The translations under genes and the position numbers were made by a program. Under the pieces are notes generated by a model. That model saw only the letters and a list, made by a program, of their open reading frames with translations. It was not told the origin of the DNA and did no database searches. From NCBI GenBank assembly GCA_946800325.1, contig OX326957.1:63369570-63433569 (forward strand): a stretch of DNA of 64,000 bases, given 5' to 3'. This document shows positions 47,664 to 59,754 of this stretch, in pieces; the stretch's first letter is position 1; every line of letters begins with the position of its first letter. This DNA is from Luzula sylvatica. Its lineage: Eukaryota; Streptophyta; Magnoliopsida; Poales; Juncaceae.

Positions 47664-49823
47664 ATGGGACACGTCAACCTCTCTCCGCCGCGCCGGAACG
47701 GCCCTGTCCGACCATGGACACTTCTAGATATTACTGCAGCCTCCATCCTCGCCGCTGTGTTTCTCTTCCTTCTCCTGATCGTCACTCCACTCGGCGACTC
47801 CCTCGCCGAATCTGGTCGACGAACTCTCGCCGCAGGATCGTCCCCTTCGCGTGCCAAGTTCATTTCCTCTGTCGATTCTCACGGATCGGATCGAATCTCG
47901 GTGGACTCGTGCCCGATTGAGGATGTGGATTACATGCCGTGCGAGGATCCGAAGCGGAGCAGTCATTTTAGCAGGGATATGAATTTCTACAGAGAGAGAC
48001 ATTGTACCTTGCCTGGCGAAGGCCCGTTTTGCCTCGTCCCCCCGCCTAAAGGTTACCGCGTCCACGTCCCATGGCCTGAGAGCCTCCATAAGGTAATCCA
48101 AATCACAAAAACATGAATTCCGCATCATTGTCTAATCTCGACATTCGAATCCAATAAGCTATCTTCTTCTTCAATACACAGATATGGCATGATAACATGC
48201 CATACGGCAAGCTCGCCGAGAGGAAAGGGCATCAGGGATGGATGAAGGAGGAAGGCTCCTACTTCGTCTTCCCAGGCGGAGGCACCATGTTTCCAGATGG
48301 AGCAGAACAATACATCTCAAAACTAAGCCAATTCATTCCAATCAAATCAGGTCTACTCAGAACCGCTCTCGACATGGGCTGCGGAGTAAGTAATTACCAT
48401 AATTCCAAACAATATTCATCCAATTCCCCCAAATTAACGCATAACAAATCCAGGTGGCAAGTTTTGGGGGATACATGTTAAAGGAAAAAATCATCACAAT
48501 GTCATTCGCGCCTCGAGATTCGCACAAATCTCAGATCCAATTTGCACTCGAAAGAGGAATCCCTGCTTTTGTAGCCATGCTCGGAACTCGCAGACTTCCT
48601 TTTCCCTCACAATCTTTCGACTTTATCCATTGCTCGAGGTGTTTGATCCCTTTTACTGCATACAGTAAGTCCTAATTACCAGAAAAAAACTATGCAATTT
48701 TAACTTAATAAAACGATATATTCGATTAATTTAATTTAATATTTGTATATTTTCAGATGGGAGTTATATAATTGAAGTAGATAGATTACTTAGACCAGGA
48801 GGATATTTAGTAATATCTGGGCCGCCAGTTCAATGGGCCAAACAAGAGAAAGAATGGGCCGAATTACAAGCACAAACTCGTGCATTGTGTTTCGAACTAA
48901 TCACTGTGGATGGAAACACAGCCATCTGGAAGAAGCCACCTGGCAAAACGTGTAAACCCACTCTCATCCCAATCTGCACGGATCTCGATGATCCAGATCA
49001 AGCTTGGTACTTCAAATTAAAACCTTGCGTCACCAAAAAGGAGTTGAACGAACAAATATCCATTGGGAAAATTCCTAAATGGCCCGAGAGGATTTCGAAG
49101 CCTTCGGTTCGGGTTTCGGGTGTCAAAAACGGGTTCGGATTGTTCGAAATGGATTCGAAAAGATGGGTTCGAAGAGTGGGTTATTACAAAAATACCCTTG
49201 GGATTAATTTCGGAGGGAAAGTTAGGAATGTGATGGATATGAATGCTTTTTATGGAGGTTTTGCTTCGGCTTTGATTAATGAGAATGTTTGGGTTATGAA
49301 TGTTATTCCTGATAACAAAAAGCCTTTAACACTTGGTGCTATTTATGATCGTGGATTAATTGGCGTTTATCATGATTGGTCAGTATTTATAAATTTAGGG
49401 TTTAGGGTTTATGTGAATATTTATTTAAATCTTTTTCGGTAATTATTATTGCAGGTGCGAGCCTTTTTCTACATATCCTAGAACTTATGATTTAATTCAC
49501 GTCTCAGGAATTAATTCCTTGATCTCAGACAAAACAAGGTATTTCGAATTTTCATAAATACCCCTATAAAAGAAATTATAGTAATTTAATAATTTGATTT
49601 TTGATAATACAGGTGTCACTTGGTGGATGTAATACTGGAGATGGATAGAATATTGAGACCAGAAGGAAAAGCGATTATCAGAGATTCGCCAGATATAATA
49701 AATAAAGTTACGAAAATCTTGCACGATTTTCGATGGACGAGTCAGGTTCATGAAAGCGAGCCTGAATCGAGTGGCGGAGACCAAATACTCGTGGCTACAA
49801 AAACGTTTTGGAAATTAGAGTAA
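47664..49823 (+). CDS. QUA3: Putative pectin methyltransferase, QUASIMODO3-like, six exons
   Basis: Exons 47664-48092, 48182-48385, 48454-48664, 48757-49378, 49455-49538 and 49613-49823 join in frame to 586 residues. A short cytosolic tail and one membrane anchor (about residues 21-43, with [14 protein letters not shown]) give a type II Golgi protein. The methyltransferase domain (about 80-580) holds the SAM-binding loop [41 protein letters not shown] and [16 protein letters not shown], with the second-half motif [17 protein letters not shown]. The first residues MGHVNL, the short stem and high similarity throughout point to the QUA3 branch of the plant PMT family, linked to homogalacturonan methylation. 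It is convergent with the rhomboid gene downstream. It appears complete. Confidence 0.93.
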
Positions 49824-50984
49824 GTTTTTTTCTATTATTATTATTATTATTTTGAATTTATTTGCTAATTTGATTTCGAGTAGGTATATAGGCTTATTTT
49901 ATTCGTATCTGTTAAGGAATTGTATAATCGAATATTTTGAGGTTTCGATTAGTTTAGTTAGTTAGTTAATTAGATAATATGATTGGGCCAGTTGGAATTG
50001 AAATTTTGAGAGCTGGCTCTGACAGATGAATTCGGGGTGGGTGATTATTTATTTATTAAAGCAGGCCCTTAGTTTTATTTTATTTTAAAATTGGGAAATA
50101 TAATGCATGCATGTCTAACTGCCTTTGTTTATTTAGTTCATGTTTTGCATGAATTATTATTTATTTAAGTGGATTAAAGCTGCATAAAAGCTATAATAAA
50201 TAATTGTTCCAACTAGGAGCTGGATATGAATACAAATACGAATAATATCCCATATGAATACAAATACGGTTCGGATTTTTAATCCGATACAAATACGAAA
50301 TACAAATGAATTTCCGATATTAAACCGGTTAGTATATCGTACTATTATTATTTACTAAAAATATCAAATAAAAAAATATAAATCTCATTACAAATATTAA
50401 GTTTTATTCTAAATATTACATTATAGAATTATAAATATTACTCCATCAATAATTTGATATAGTACGCATTTTTTCGAGATATTTAAGTATGTACTCTTAA
50501 ACCCTAATTATTAAGTTTTATTTTTTATGAATATTTTTTTCTTTAATGAACAATACAGATTTCCTATTTAATATATCATTCATTGATAAATACACTTGAA
50601 AAATTATGTTAAAAAGGTTTTATGATCCCCTAACTTTAACCTTATGTAATGTATAGTCAACGAGCATTTGAAGCAAAAAAAAAAAACAATTGTTCTAAGA
50701 AACAGCATAACCACTCAAATTATGAATTGAATGAAATAATAGTTTATAAAACTCCTCAAAAAACAAAACAAAAGAAAGAAAAAGAAGCATAAACATAAAC
50801 AAAATAGAAAATTGTCAATGAGAAGCTCACCATAAATCATTACACTGGCAAACAAATTGAAAATCCCCTTAAATTTACAGTATAAACAACTAAATTCAAA
50901 ATATATAAATATATAATACTAATCAAGGAATAACTGTGAATAATTCAAGCAAAGCATTGTCGGCACGGTACTGAAACGGTACGC
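49824..50984. other. Convergent intergenic region
   Basis: 3' UTR of the methyltransferase gene on the left and of the rhomboid gene on the right. A patch of ACAAATACGAA/TAC words at 50230-50330 is low complexity like the bodies of small hAT-type elements. No gene. Confidence 0.55.
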
Positions 50985-52372
50985 TTAGATATCACACTTC
51001 CAGCTCGAAGTCGGTACGCATGTAAGATAATGGCACCACGAACAATGATCGTTCCCATTCTTCCCTTTGAATATTGCATATAATCCTATACCCAATCTAC
51101 CAAAACAAAATATTTAAAACTCTAGTTAATAATAAATAAAGTATATTCATAATTCAAAATACCACTAATTCAATTCACAAAATCAAAATTATTGACTATA
51201 TGAATTTTTTTAACATTCTTACCCGATAATAAGCACGAGAGCCGAAAAGCCAGCAAGGACCAATTGGTAAAATGCATACTTAGACGAAGAACCATTCTTG
51301 CCACGCGATCTTAACCATTCAAATTGAGGCTCGAATAACAGCATAAACCCTAGAAGAATTCCCGTCAAAAACCCTCCAATATGCGCGAAATTATCGACGT
51401 GAGGAAGTATTCCCAAAACCAAATTTATCGCCGCAATTACCAGAATATTAATCACTGCCGCAACCTGAAAAAAAAAAAAAAAAAAAATTAAAATATTAAT
51501 ATTCATAATTCAGAACATATTTTTTTTATGAAAGAGTTATGTTTAGTATTTACTCGGTTGGTGTATATGCTCCAGTTAGTCAAAAGCTCTGCGAGCATTG
51601 CACCGAGAATTCCAAACAACGCGCCAGAAGCTCCGACAGAAACATTGTGTTGTAAAAATAGAGCAGAGACTACGCTACCGCCGAATCCCGAAATTATATA
51701 AATCGGTGCGACTTTCACTGAAAATTTAACGAGAAATATACAAAATCAACGATTTGATATATGATGATTTATGTAAATGTGATGAATTTAGGGTTTGGGA
51801 GTTACGAAATCCGAATTGTTGCTCGAGACGAACGCCGATGAAAATGAGACAAATCATGTTCGCGAGTAAATGAATGAGACCAGCATGTAACCACATGCAA
51901 CTCACCAATCTCCAACCCTCGTTTCCGTGTACAACTTTATACCAGTCTAATCCTCCCATTTTATCCAATCTATAGGTAAATTTAAAACCATTATTATACA
52001 ATAAAATAGAATATTGTCAAATAAATTTAGGGTTTTAAGGGAAAAAAAGGATTGGACTTACGTATGAGATGTAGGGCCCATAAGAGGGTTCTCTTTCCAA
52101 GGCTGGAAAGAGAAGCGGTGCAAGAACTTCGCGATGCACGTGCCGTATACATTTTCGGCTTCGTTAGATGGACAATTATTCACGAACATCTCGAAAATGA
52201 AGATGACGATTTCTGCGATCACGATTGTTGGTACTAGCCATGGTCGGTACGTCTTTTCTCTCAGAATGTCGGGGTTGTTGTAAAACGAAGTTGGTTGTGA
52301 TTCTTCGGCATTACCGCCGTACCTTGACCTTCCTGGTGGAGGCGGTACGCGATTCCCTGACTCGACATCCAT
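50985..52372 (-). CDS. Rhomboid-like protein (RBL), five exons
   Basis: Minus-strand exons 52062-52372, 51806-51969, 51554-51717, 51223-51464 and 50985-51096 join in frame to 330 residues. A cytosolic N-terminus precedes the first membrane segment ([17 protein letters not shown]). The rhomboid core follows: [22 protein letters not shown] with the W-R and H-x-x-x-N motifs, GASGALFG with the catalytic serine, and [10 protein letters not shown] with the catalytic histidine. Both catalytic residues are present, so it is predicted to be an active intramembrane serine protease of the secretory pathway. The last exon encodes a Cys-rich tail ([17 protein letters not shown]) seen in plant RBL proteins. 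An in-frame ATG 132 bases upstream (52504) would add a Ser/Leu-rich leader; I prefer MDVESG because the family begins with a short polar N-terminus. Confidence 0.92.
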
Positions 52373-55300
52373 TTGTCTCTTTGTTTTTCTTCTTCTTACT
52401 TCTCTTTGGAAGAGTTTTGGTTGATGAGTGGGAATGGAGAAGATGGAGGGTTGAAAAAGAGAGAGAGATAATAAGAGGAGGAGAAGAGAAGAAGAAATGG
52501 TCAAGTTCTACGTGTTTCGTGCTATGAGTGATTACACTTGTTGAATTTTTTTAATGGATATCATGAATTGTTAGCTGGTTCATATGGTAGTTGACATGCA
52601 TAATTGATTTATGAATAGTTGAGAACATAAATTAATAGATATAAGAATAAGAATATTTGGGTATGTTGGTCTCGAATCATTGGGTATCAATTATACACAA
52701 GAAATTGGAAAATAAAATTCGAAAAAATGAAGTGCTACATTCTCCTATATTTATTATTTGATCATACGTGGTAACCAACATTCGATAAACTGTTAAATAT
52801 AACTTAATTTATTGGAGAGAAAAATGTGAATGTTATGCAATAACATATGGAGGTTTGGTTGACTTGCTCCGCGAAGGTAATAATAAATTTGAAATGATCT
52901 TCTTCTATTGAGTGGGGGAAAAGGAAATTCTACCACCCACCTAACGCGGATTTTGGTTGTCAAGATAAATAACGCGGTTAATTCTACAAGAATCGAGGAC
53001 TAATACGAAAAATATAGAAATAAGAGGGGTGTATATAGAAGTGTCTAGTATAAATCGTCGACGCCAGCTTGAATGTTTCAATTTCGATAACCATTGGATA
53101 TGTATTCAATTTAGGGTTAGCAACGAACATAGTCCACTTCGAACTCGATTCGATCCTAGTTCGAGTCGGTTCGGTTCGATTCGATTCGAAATAGGAGTTC
53201 GAGTTGTGTTTTTTCAGCTGAAACCGGTTTGGTTGGATTCAAATTCGAGCTCGTTCGACTTGGCTAGAATTTTTTTTTTTTTATAGTTTATACGTAAAAT
53301 TATTTGAATTTTAGCCAGTTCGAGCCGAGCAAGATTCGGCTCGAACTCGATTTGATTTTAGTTCGAGCTGACTCGACTCGGCTCGACTTAGTTTTCAAAC
53401 AAGTTTTTCCGAGTTATTTTCCAATCGAGTGGGAACGATATTAAAAAAGTGGTGATGCATGTTCCCCTTAAAATTCCCTAGATCAATTGATGTGTTGACG
53501 TCTGCAATAATAATAATGGTAAATCATGAATATTAAAAAATTTCCATCCTATATAGATAAAGAAGGTAAAAAAGATCCACCGTTTCACATTTATAAATTT
53601 AATATTTATAATATTTAATATTAAACCATGAATATTTATAATAATGATGGTGGTAAATCAATTTATTTAATATTTTAAACAAATTTGTTTACCACCATTT
53701 ATAATATTAATTAATCAAATTTATAAATTTGGAAAAGAAGTTATTTGTCCGAATTAATATACCGTTTAACATGTGTTAAACGAATACACATGAATAAAAT
53801 ATCATAAAAAATAAACAAAAATATAACATTAAAAATAAAAATAATAAGTTTGCAAAAGTTAGCAAAATAAAAATGACAATATTTTGTTTTTAAAAAAATT
53901 GAAAAGAAAATAATAAAATTTGTTAAATAATTATGACTTGTCATTTGTAAAATCAAATATAATAAATAATTAAATGAACCTAATCATTTTTAATAATTTG
54001 GTTCCTGACATAATAAATGTCGTTTACCATCTAATTAATACTATTCTGCCACATAATTAATACCATGTATTAATTTGCATAATTTTATTGTTTACCATGT
54101 ATTGATTTGAATTTAACATTAATTGAGTCCATGAAATTTGTGCCAACACATCAAGGATTGTGGGGGAACGTAGAGGGAGGCAAATATAATTTTTCTAAAA
54201 AAAATTACGGTCCTAGTTCAACTATTGAGGGAAAAATGGGCTGTTGGACTGTCTTTAGGTTTACTTTTCTGAGGAAATTGTAATAGGCCCAAAAGTAATT
54301 AGTTTTTTTTTTTTTTTTGTTTTTTTTTTTCTGTCGTGTAAAAAGTGATAGTTAAGAATAGGGTTTATTAACGGTAACAAAAATGTAAAAAAATGTGAAG
54401 TATTCGTGCATTTTTGAGCTTAATGGAATTTTTTGTTTGTTTGGAAGAGGATGCAAAAGCCCTCTCTAAAAAATATTTCAAAAAAAAAAAAACTATTGCA
54501 TTAACACGTTATTTTGCATTTGTTAAGTGCATATGTATTCAACTGTGACATGTATCGTTGTATCATGTATGTGATGTTGTAGCAAATGTTCGAAAAAAAT
54601 GAATATTTGCAATACCAATTATTTGAGGGGCCAAAATTTAATATGGAAAAATTAACGGTCAAAATAGTACCAACTCAATAATTGAAGTCCAATTCAAACT
54701 TTTCTGCATTTCTAATTCTCCGACGTAACTATAGGCTCAAAAATTTGGAATGACAAGGCTAAAAAACAGGGCCGATTTGAGATTCGATTATTGATTTCAG
54801 TCTCTAAGGAGTTAATTACCGTTTTAATCTTTGTGTAAAGCCCATATAACTCCAGGCCACGCCTAGAATATTCTCTTCTGGTCGTATGTGCAAAATTAAC
54901 ACGAAAATACAAATGGAAATTTTATCTACTTCTTGTTCTTGTCAAGAAAAATCAAATGATTTGATAAAACTTCATTACGTAAAGTTAAACATCACATCAT
55001 ATGTGTTCCCTTGAGTCTACACATTTGTTAATTAGTCCTTTGCTCACATTAGATTCTCCCATTTCACATTTGACATGATTTTGATGTACTTATAATTCGA
55101 AGAATTAAATTAGAGTCTAGAACAATGAGTGGTCATCGAAGGCTTGCTGAGTTCTAATTTCAGCACTCTAATTTGGAAGTATTCTAAAATTTCAAGTAGT
55201 AGAACGTGAATTTGAACTTGATGAAATTTTCAACAAGGCAGATTCAAAGTTTGTTCAAGTTGAAAAGGGTGTAGTTGGATCATGTGTACTTTGCAGGTCA

Positions 55301-55746
55301 AACATGTCAATTCTGGTACATATATCTTCGAAAGTAAAAAGAATATACATATATATCATTATTTCATAGAAAAAATAGTTGACTAAAATGAAAGAGAAAA
55401 CAAACTAGAAATTGTTTCAATTAAAAATGTACGTGGCACGTAAAAAATATGTATACATTTTAAAATATATATTATAGCTAGAAGAACATAATTTTAGAAG
55501 TTATATATTTCAAAGAAAATAGAGACTACAGATATATTTTTCGTAGTTAAAATAAAACTATAATAAGAAAGAACTGGTCTGAAATAAACAAACAAACTCT
55601 CTCTCAAAGAGAGGGCTGTAATTTGAATGCAGCTATACAAAAAAACAGAACAATCTAAATATAGCAATATCTCGTCCTTATAATGACAAAAAGATTGCTT
55701 GGTCTTTCATCTCAATTGTTTCGTTCACAATCATAAAAAAAAAAAG
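52373..55746. other. AT-rich intergenic region
   Basis: Holds the rhomboid promoter (CT-rich leader at 52375-52500 on the minus strand) and then no gene. A TTCGAGTCGGTTCGG-type low-complexity patch at 53130-53420 with mirror-sense ends (TCGAACTCGATTCGA, TCGGCTCGAACTCGA) resembles the degenerate bodies of small hAT-type elements, without clear TIRs. Poly(T) lies at 54303-54332. Upstream of the next ATG, CTATACAAA (55633) or AAATATAGC (55658) could serve as TATA box. Confidence 0.5.
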
Positions 55747-58700
55747 ATGACCATTGTCAAGATCGCCGTAATTACTCTCATCGCCGCTTTGGCGGTTGCT
55801 CCCGTCAAACCCGACATACAGCTGGGTTCAATCTCATTTTCATCCATTAAACCTGATCACGGGAAGGTGAGTTCCATCTCTATTAAACATGGAAGGAAGA
55901 TGGGTCATGTCTCTATCATGCATGACCATGATACGAAGGTGGGTGGTCCCGCATCCTTTTCATCCGAGCCGAAGGTCGGTTCATCTGGTTTTTCCGCCAC
56001 CATTCATCACCCAAAAATGAGTTTGGTAGCAAATCATCACTCGTTGCATCACCAACCTCATGTGGGTTCGACCGCACTCGGATCCGTCTCTATCTCGGCA
56101 AGCCAAACTCCTCCAAAATCGAGTTTCGGCTCCGTTCCTCAATCGAATGTGGGTTCGACCTCATACGGATCCGTCTCAATTTCAGCTAACAGACCTCCTC
56201 CACAAACGAGTTCCGGCTCTATTCCTCCACCGAAGATGGGTTTGACTTCATCCGGATCGGTCTCCATTTCAGGCAACCCATCTCCTCCAAAAACGAGTTC
56301 CGGCTCTAGTCCTCAACCGAATATGGGTTCGACCTCATCCGGATCTGTCTCCATTTCGGCTAGCCACTCTCCTCCACAAACGAGTTACGGCTCTAGCCCT
56401 CAATCAAATTTCGGTCCGACTTCATCCGGATCCATCTCCATTTCAGGTAGCCAATCTCCTCCAAAAATGAGTTCCGGCTCTAGTCCTCAATCGAATGTGG
56501 GCTCGACCTCATCCGGATCCATCTCCATTTCAGCTAGCCACTCTCCTACACAAACGAGTTTCGGTTCTAGCCCTCAATCAAATTTGGGTTCGACTTCATC
56601 CGGATCTGTTTCCATTTCAGGTAGTCCATCTCCTCCAAAAACGAGTTCCGGCTCTAGTCCTCAACCGAATGTGGGTTCGACCTCATCCGGATCCGTCTCC
56701 ATTTCAGCTAGCCACTCACCTCCACAAACGAGTTCCGGCTCTAGCCCTCAATCAAATTTGGGTTCGACCTCAGTCGGGTCCGTATCCGTTTCAGCTAGCC
56801 AACCTCCTCCAAAAACGAGTTCTGATTCTAGTCCTCAATCGAGTATGGGTTCGACCTCATCCGGATCCATTTCAGCTAGTCAAGCACTTCCAAAATCGAG
56901 TTCCGGTTCGAGTCCCCAACCGAACGTGGGTTTGACCTCATCAGGATCTGTCTCCATTTCAGCTAGTCAAGCTCCTCCAAAAATGAGTTCCGACTCTAGT
57001 CCTCAAATGAACGTTGGTTCGACCTCATCCGGATCAGGATCCATATCAGCTAGCCATCCTTCTCCAAAAATGAGTTTCGGATCTAGTACCCAAACAAATG
57101 TGGGTTCGACCTCATCCGGATATGTATCCATTTCAGCTAGCCAACCTCATCCAAAAATGAGTTATGGTTCTAGTTCTCAACCGAATGTAGGTTCGACCTC
57201 ATCCGGGTCCGTTCCCGTTTCTGCTAGCCAACCTCCTCCACAAACTAGTTCCGACTCTATTCCTCAACCAAAGGTGGGTTCGGCCTCATCCGGATTCATC
57301 TCCATTTCGACTAGTCAACCTCCTCCAAAAATGAGTTCCGGCTCTAGTCTTCAACCGAATATTGGTTCGACATCATCCGGATCCGTTTCCATTTCAGGTA
57401 GCCCATCTCCTCCAAAAACGAGTTCCGGCTCTAGTCCTCGACCGAATGTGGGTTCGACCTCATCCGGATCCGTCTCCATTTCAGCTAGCCATTCTCCTCC
57501 ACAAACGAGTTCCGGCTCTAGCCCTCAATCAAATTTGGGTTCGACCTCAGTCGGGTCCGTATCCGTTTCAGCTAGCCAATCTCCTCCAGAAACGAGTTCT
57601 GATTCTAGTCCTCAATCGAGTATGGGTTCGACCTCATCTGGATCCATTTCAGCTAGTCAAGCACCACCAAAATCGAGTTCCGGCTCTAGTCCTCAACCGA
57701 ACGTGGGTTCGACCTCATCAGGATCTGTCTCCATTTCAGCTAGTCAAGCTCCTCCAAAAATGAGTTCCGACTCTAGTCCTCAAACGAACGTGGGTTCGAC
57801 CACATCCGGATCAGGATCCATATCAGCTAGTCATCCTCCTCCAAAAATGAGTTCCGGGTCTAGTACCCAAACGAATGTTGGTTCGACCTCATCCGGATTC
57901 GCATCCATTTCAGCTAGTCAACCTCCTCCAAAAACGAGTTCCGGATCTAGTCCTCAACCAAATATGGGTTCGGCCTCTTCCAGATCCGTCTCCATTTCTA
58001 CTAGTCAACCTCCTCCCAAAACGAGTTCCGACTCTAGTCCTCAAACTAATGTGGGTTCGACCTCAACCGGATCCGTCTCTATTTCAGCTAGTCATCTATC
58101 TCCAAAAACGAGTACCGGCTCTAGTCCAAAACCAAATGTGGGTTCGGCTTTATCCGGATCCGTCTCCATTTCAGGTAACTCATCTCCTCCAAAAATAAGT
58201 TCCCGCTCTAGTCCTCATCCGAATGTGGGTTCGACCTCATCCAAATCCATTTCAGCGAGTCAACCACCTCCAAAATCGAGTTCCGGCTCTAGCCCTCAAC
58301 CAAACGTGGGTTCGACTTCATCAGGACATGTCTCCATTTCAGCTAGTCAACCTCCTCCAAAAATGAGTTCCGACTCTAGTCCTCAAACGAATGCGGGTTC
58401 CACCTCATCCGGATCAGTATCCATATCAGCTAGCCAACCTCCTCCAAAATTGAGTTCCGGATCTAGTACCCAAACGAATGTGGGTTCGACCTCATCCGGA
58501 TCCGTATCCATTTCAGCTAGCCAACCTCCACCAAAAATGAGTTATGGCCCTAGTTCTCAATCGAATGTGGGTTCGACCTCATCCGGGTCTGTCTCCATTT
58601 CTGCTAGCCAACCTCCTCCAAAAACGAGTTCTAACTCTAGTCCTCAAACGAATGTGGGTTCGACCCCATCCGGGTCCATCTCTATTTCGGCTAGTCATCC

Positions 58701-59364
58701 GTCTCCAAAAATGAGTTATGGCTCTAGTCATAAACCAAATGTGGGTTCGACTTCGTCCGGATCCATCTCAATTTCAAATAGCCAACCTCCTCCGAAAATG
58801 AATTCTGGTTCCAGTCCACAACCGAATGTTGGTTCGACCTCAACTGGATCTGTCTCCATTTCAGCTAGCACATCTCCTCCAAAATCTAGTTCCGATTCTA
58901 GTCCTCAACCGAATGTGGGGTCGACCTCATCCGGATCCGTATCCATTTCATCTAGCCAACCTCCTCCAAAAATGAGTTCCAGCTCTAGTCCTCAATCAAA
59001 TGTGGGTTCAACTTCGTCCGGATACGTCACCATTTCAACTAGCCAAGCTCCTCCAAAAATGAGTTACGGCTCTAGTTCTCAACCGAATGTGGGTTCGGCG
59101 TCTTCCGGATCGGTCTCCATGTCAGCTAGCCAACCTCCTCCAGAGATGAGTTCCGGCTCCATCCCTCATCCGGAGATTGGTTCTCACTCCTTTGCATCTG
59201 GTTTCTCCGGATCCGTCTCTATTTCAGCTAGAAAATCTCATCCAAAAATGAGTTATATCCACATTCATAAACCGAAGATGGGTTTAATTTCATTTTCATC
59301 CAAAAAACCTCACACAATGGTGGGTTCAGTCTCTTTTGGCGTAACTAAACCCGGTCATGCTTAA
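55747..59364 (+). CDS. Secreted Ser/Pro-rich tandem-repeat protein, 1205 aa, unrecognised family
   Basis: A single uninterrupted frame. I take the ATG at 55747 (MTIVKIAVITLIAALAVAPV), a clear signal peptide, rather than the in-frame ATG 48 bases upstream, which would put a Lys run ahead of it. Residues ~24-107 are His-rich and built of loose units such as GSISFSSIKPDHGKV and MGHVSIMHDHD. Residues 108-1145 are 36 tandem repeats, 33 of 29 residues and three of 27, each with the order S-T-S-S-G-S-V-S-I-S, A-S-Q-P-P-P-K, S-S-G-S-S-P-Q, N-V-G. The last 60 residues return to the His/Lys style (IHIHKPKMGLISFSS). There is no transmembrane segment after the signal peptide. Ser-Pro and PPP runs suggest an O-glycosylated, hydroxyproline-type wall protein, but I do not recognise the family. 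The frame has no stop in 3.6 kb of repetitive DNA, which argues that it is translated. Confidence 0.85.
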   Translation: MTIVKIAVITLIAALAVAPVKPDIQLGSISFSSIKPDHGKVSSISIKHGRKMGHVSIMHDHDTKVGGPASFSSEPKVGSSGFSATIHHPKMSLVANHHSLHHQPHVGSTALGSVSISASQTPPKSSFGSVPQSNVGSTSYGSVSISANRPPPQTSSGSIPPPKMGLTSSGSVSISGNPSPPKTSSGSSPQPNMGSTSSGSVSISASHSPPQTSYGSSPQSNFGPTSSGSISISGSQSPPKMSSGSSPQSNVGSTSSGSISISASHSPTQTSFGSSPQSNLGSTSSGSVSISGSPSPPKTSSGSSPQPNVGSTSSGSVSISASHSPPQTSSGSSPQSNLGSTSVGSVSVSASQPPPKTSSDSSPQSSMGSTSSGSISASQALPKSSSGSSPQPNVGLTSSGSVSISASQAPPKMSSDSSPQMNVGSTSSGSGSISASHPSPKMSFGSSTQTNVGSTSSGYVSISASQPHPKMSYGSSSQPNVGSTSSGSVPVSASQPPPQTSSDSIPQPKVGSASSGFISISTSQPPPKMSSGSSLQPNIGSTSSGSVSISGSPSPPKTSSGSSPRPNVGSTSSGSVSISASHSPPQTSSGSSPQSNLGSTSVGSVSVSASQSPPETSSDSSPQSSMGSTSSGSISASQAPPKSSSGSSPQPNVGSTSSGSVSISASQAPPKMSSDSSPQTNVGSTTSGSGSISASHPPPKMSSGSSTQTNVGSTSSGFASISASQPPPKTSSGSSPQPNMGSASSRSVSISTSQPPPKTSSDSSPQTNVGSTSTGSVSISASHLSPKTSTGSSPKPNVGSALSGSVSISGNSSPPKISSRSSPHPNVGSTSSKSISASQPPPKSSSGSSPQPNVGSTSSGHVSISASQPPPKMSSDSSPQTNAGSTSSGSVSISASQPPPKLSSGSSTQTNVGSTSSGSVSISASQPPPKMSYGPSSQSNVGSTSSGSVSISASQPPPKTSSNSSPQTNVGSTPSGSISISASHPSPKMSYGSSHKPNVGSTSSGSISISNSQPPPKMNSGSSPQPNVGSTSTGSVSISASTSPPKSSSDSSPQPNVGSTSSGSVSISSSQPPPKMSSSSSPQSNVGSTSSGYVTISTSQAPPKMSYGSSSQPNVGSASSGSVSMSASQPPPEMSSGSIPHPEIGSHSFASGFSGSVSISARKSHPKMSYIHIHKPKMGLISFSSKKPHTMVGSVSFGVTKPGHA
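56068..59181 (+). repeat. Coding minisatellite, 36 units of 87 or 81 bp
   Basis: DNA-level tandem repeat within the gene; unit start GGTTCGACCTCATCCGGATC. All units are multiples of three, so copy-number change keeps the frame. Units 10, 19 and 26 are six bases shorter. Units 7-13 and 16-22 form a duplicated block offset by 777 bases (nine units); for example CCATCTCCTCC at 56626 and 57403. Confidence 0.95.
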
Positions 59365-59423
59365 TTTAAGCTTGAGTGAATGTTTTTGATATTTATTTAT
59401 TGAATGTACACCTTAATTCAAAA

Positions 59424-59429
59424 AATAAA
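59424..59429 (+). terminator. Polyadenylation signal of the repeat-protein gene
   Basis: AATAAA 60 bases after the stop codon. Confidence 0.5.
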
Positions 59430-59754
59430 GCTGCAAGAACAAATATGGGGGTTTATGTAATTTCCTATCGTTCTTGTTGTAAATTATCCGAGTTATTTTA
59501 ATGAAGCTAGTTATTTTTCGGGAATTGTCGATCGTGCATAATGTCGTTCTATATTATTATTTATTGTGTCAAGACTGATATTTCAACTTTTTAAGAAAAA
59601 ATTCAATATTATTGAATAGTTTTTTTTAATGAAAAGTCGAATCCAAGTATTATTGAATTTAATCTCTCGAATGAAAGTACAAATGTAGAAAAATATTCAA
59701 TTGGAATTCTTGAAAAAAACTTCTAAAATTTTGAATTATGTCAAAATTGGAACC

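Noticed and set aside
47724..48128. 134-codon minus-strand frame over exon 1 of the methyltransferase
   Set aside because: Antisense shadow of a well-supported coding exon.
56495..58198. Open second-frame stretches over the repeat gene (W-V-R-P-H-P-D-P type)
   Set aside because: Alternate-frame reading of an 87-bp repeat; it lacks a signal peptide and is interrupted, while the main frame is continuous.
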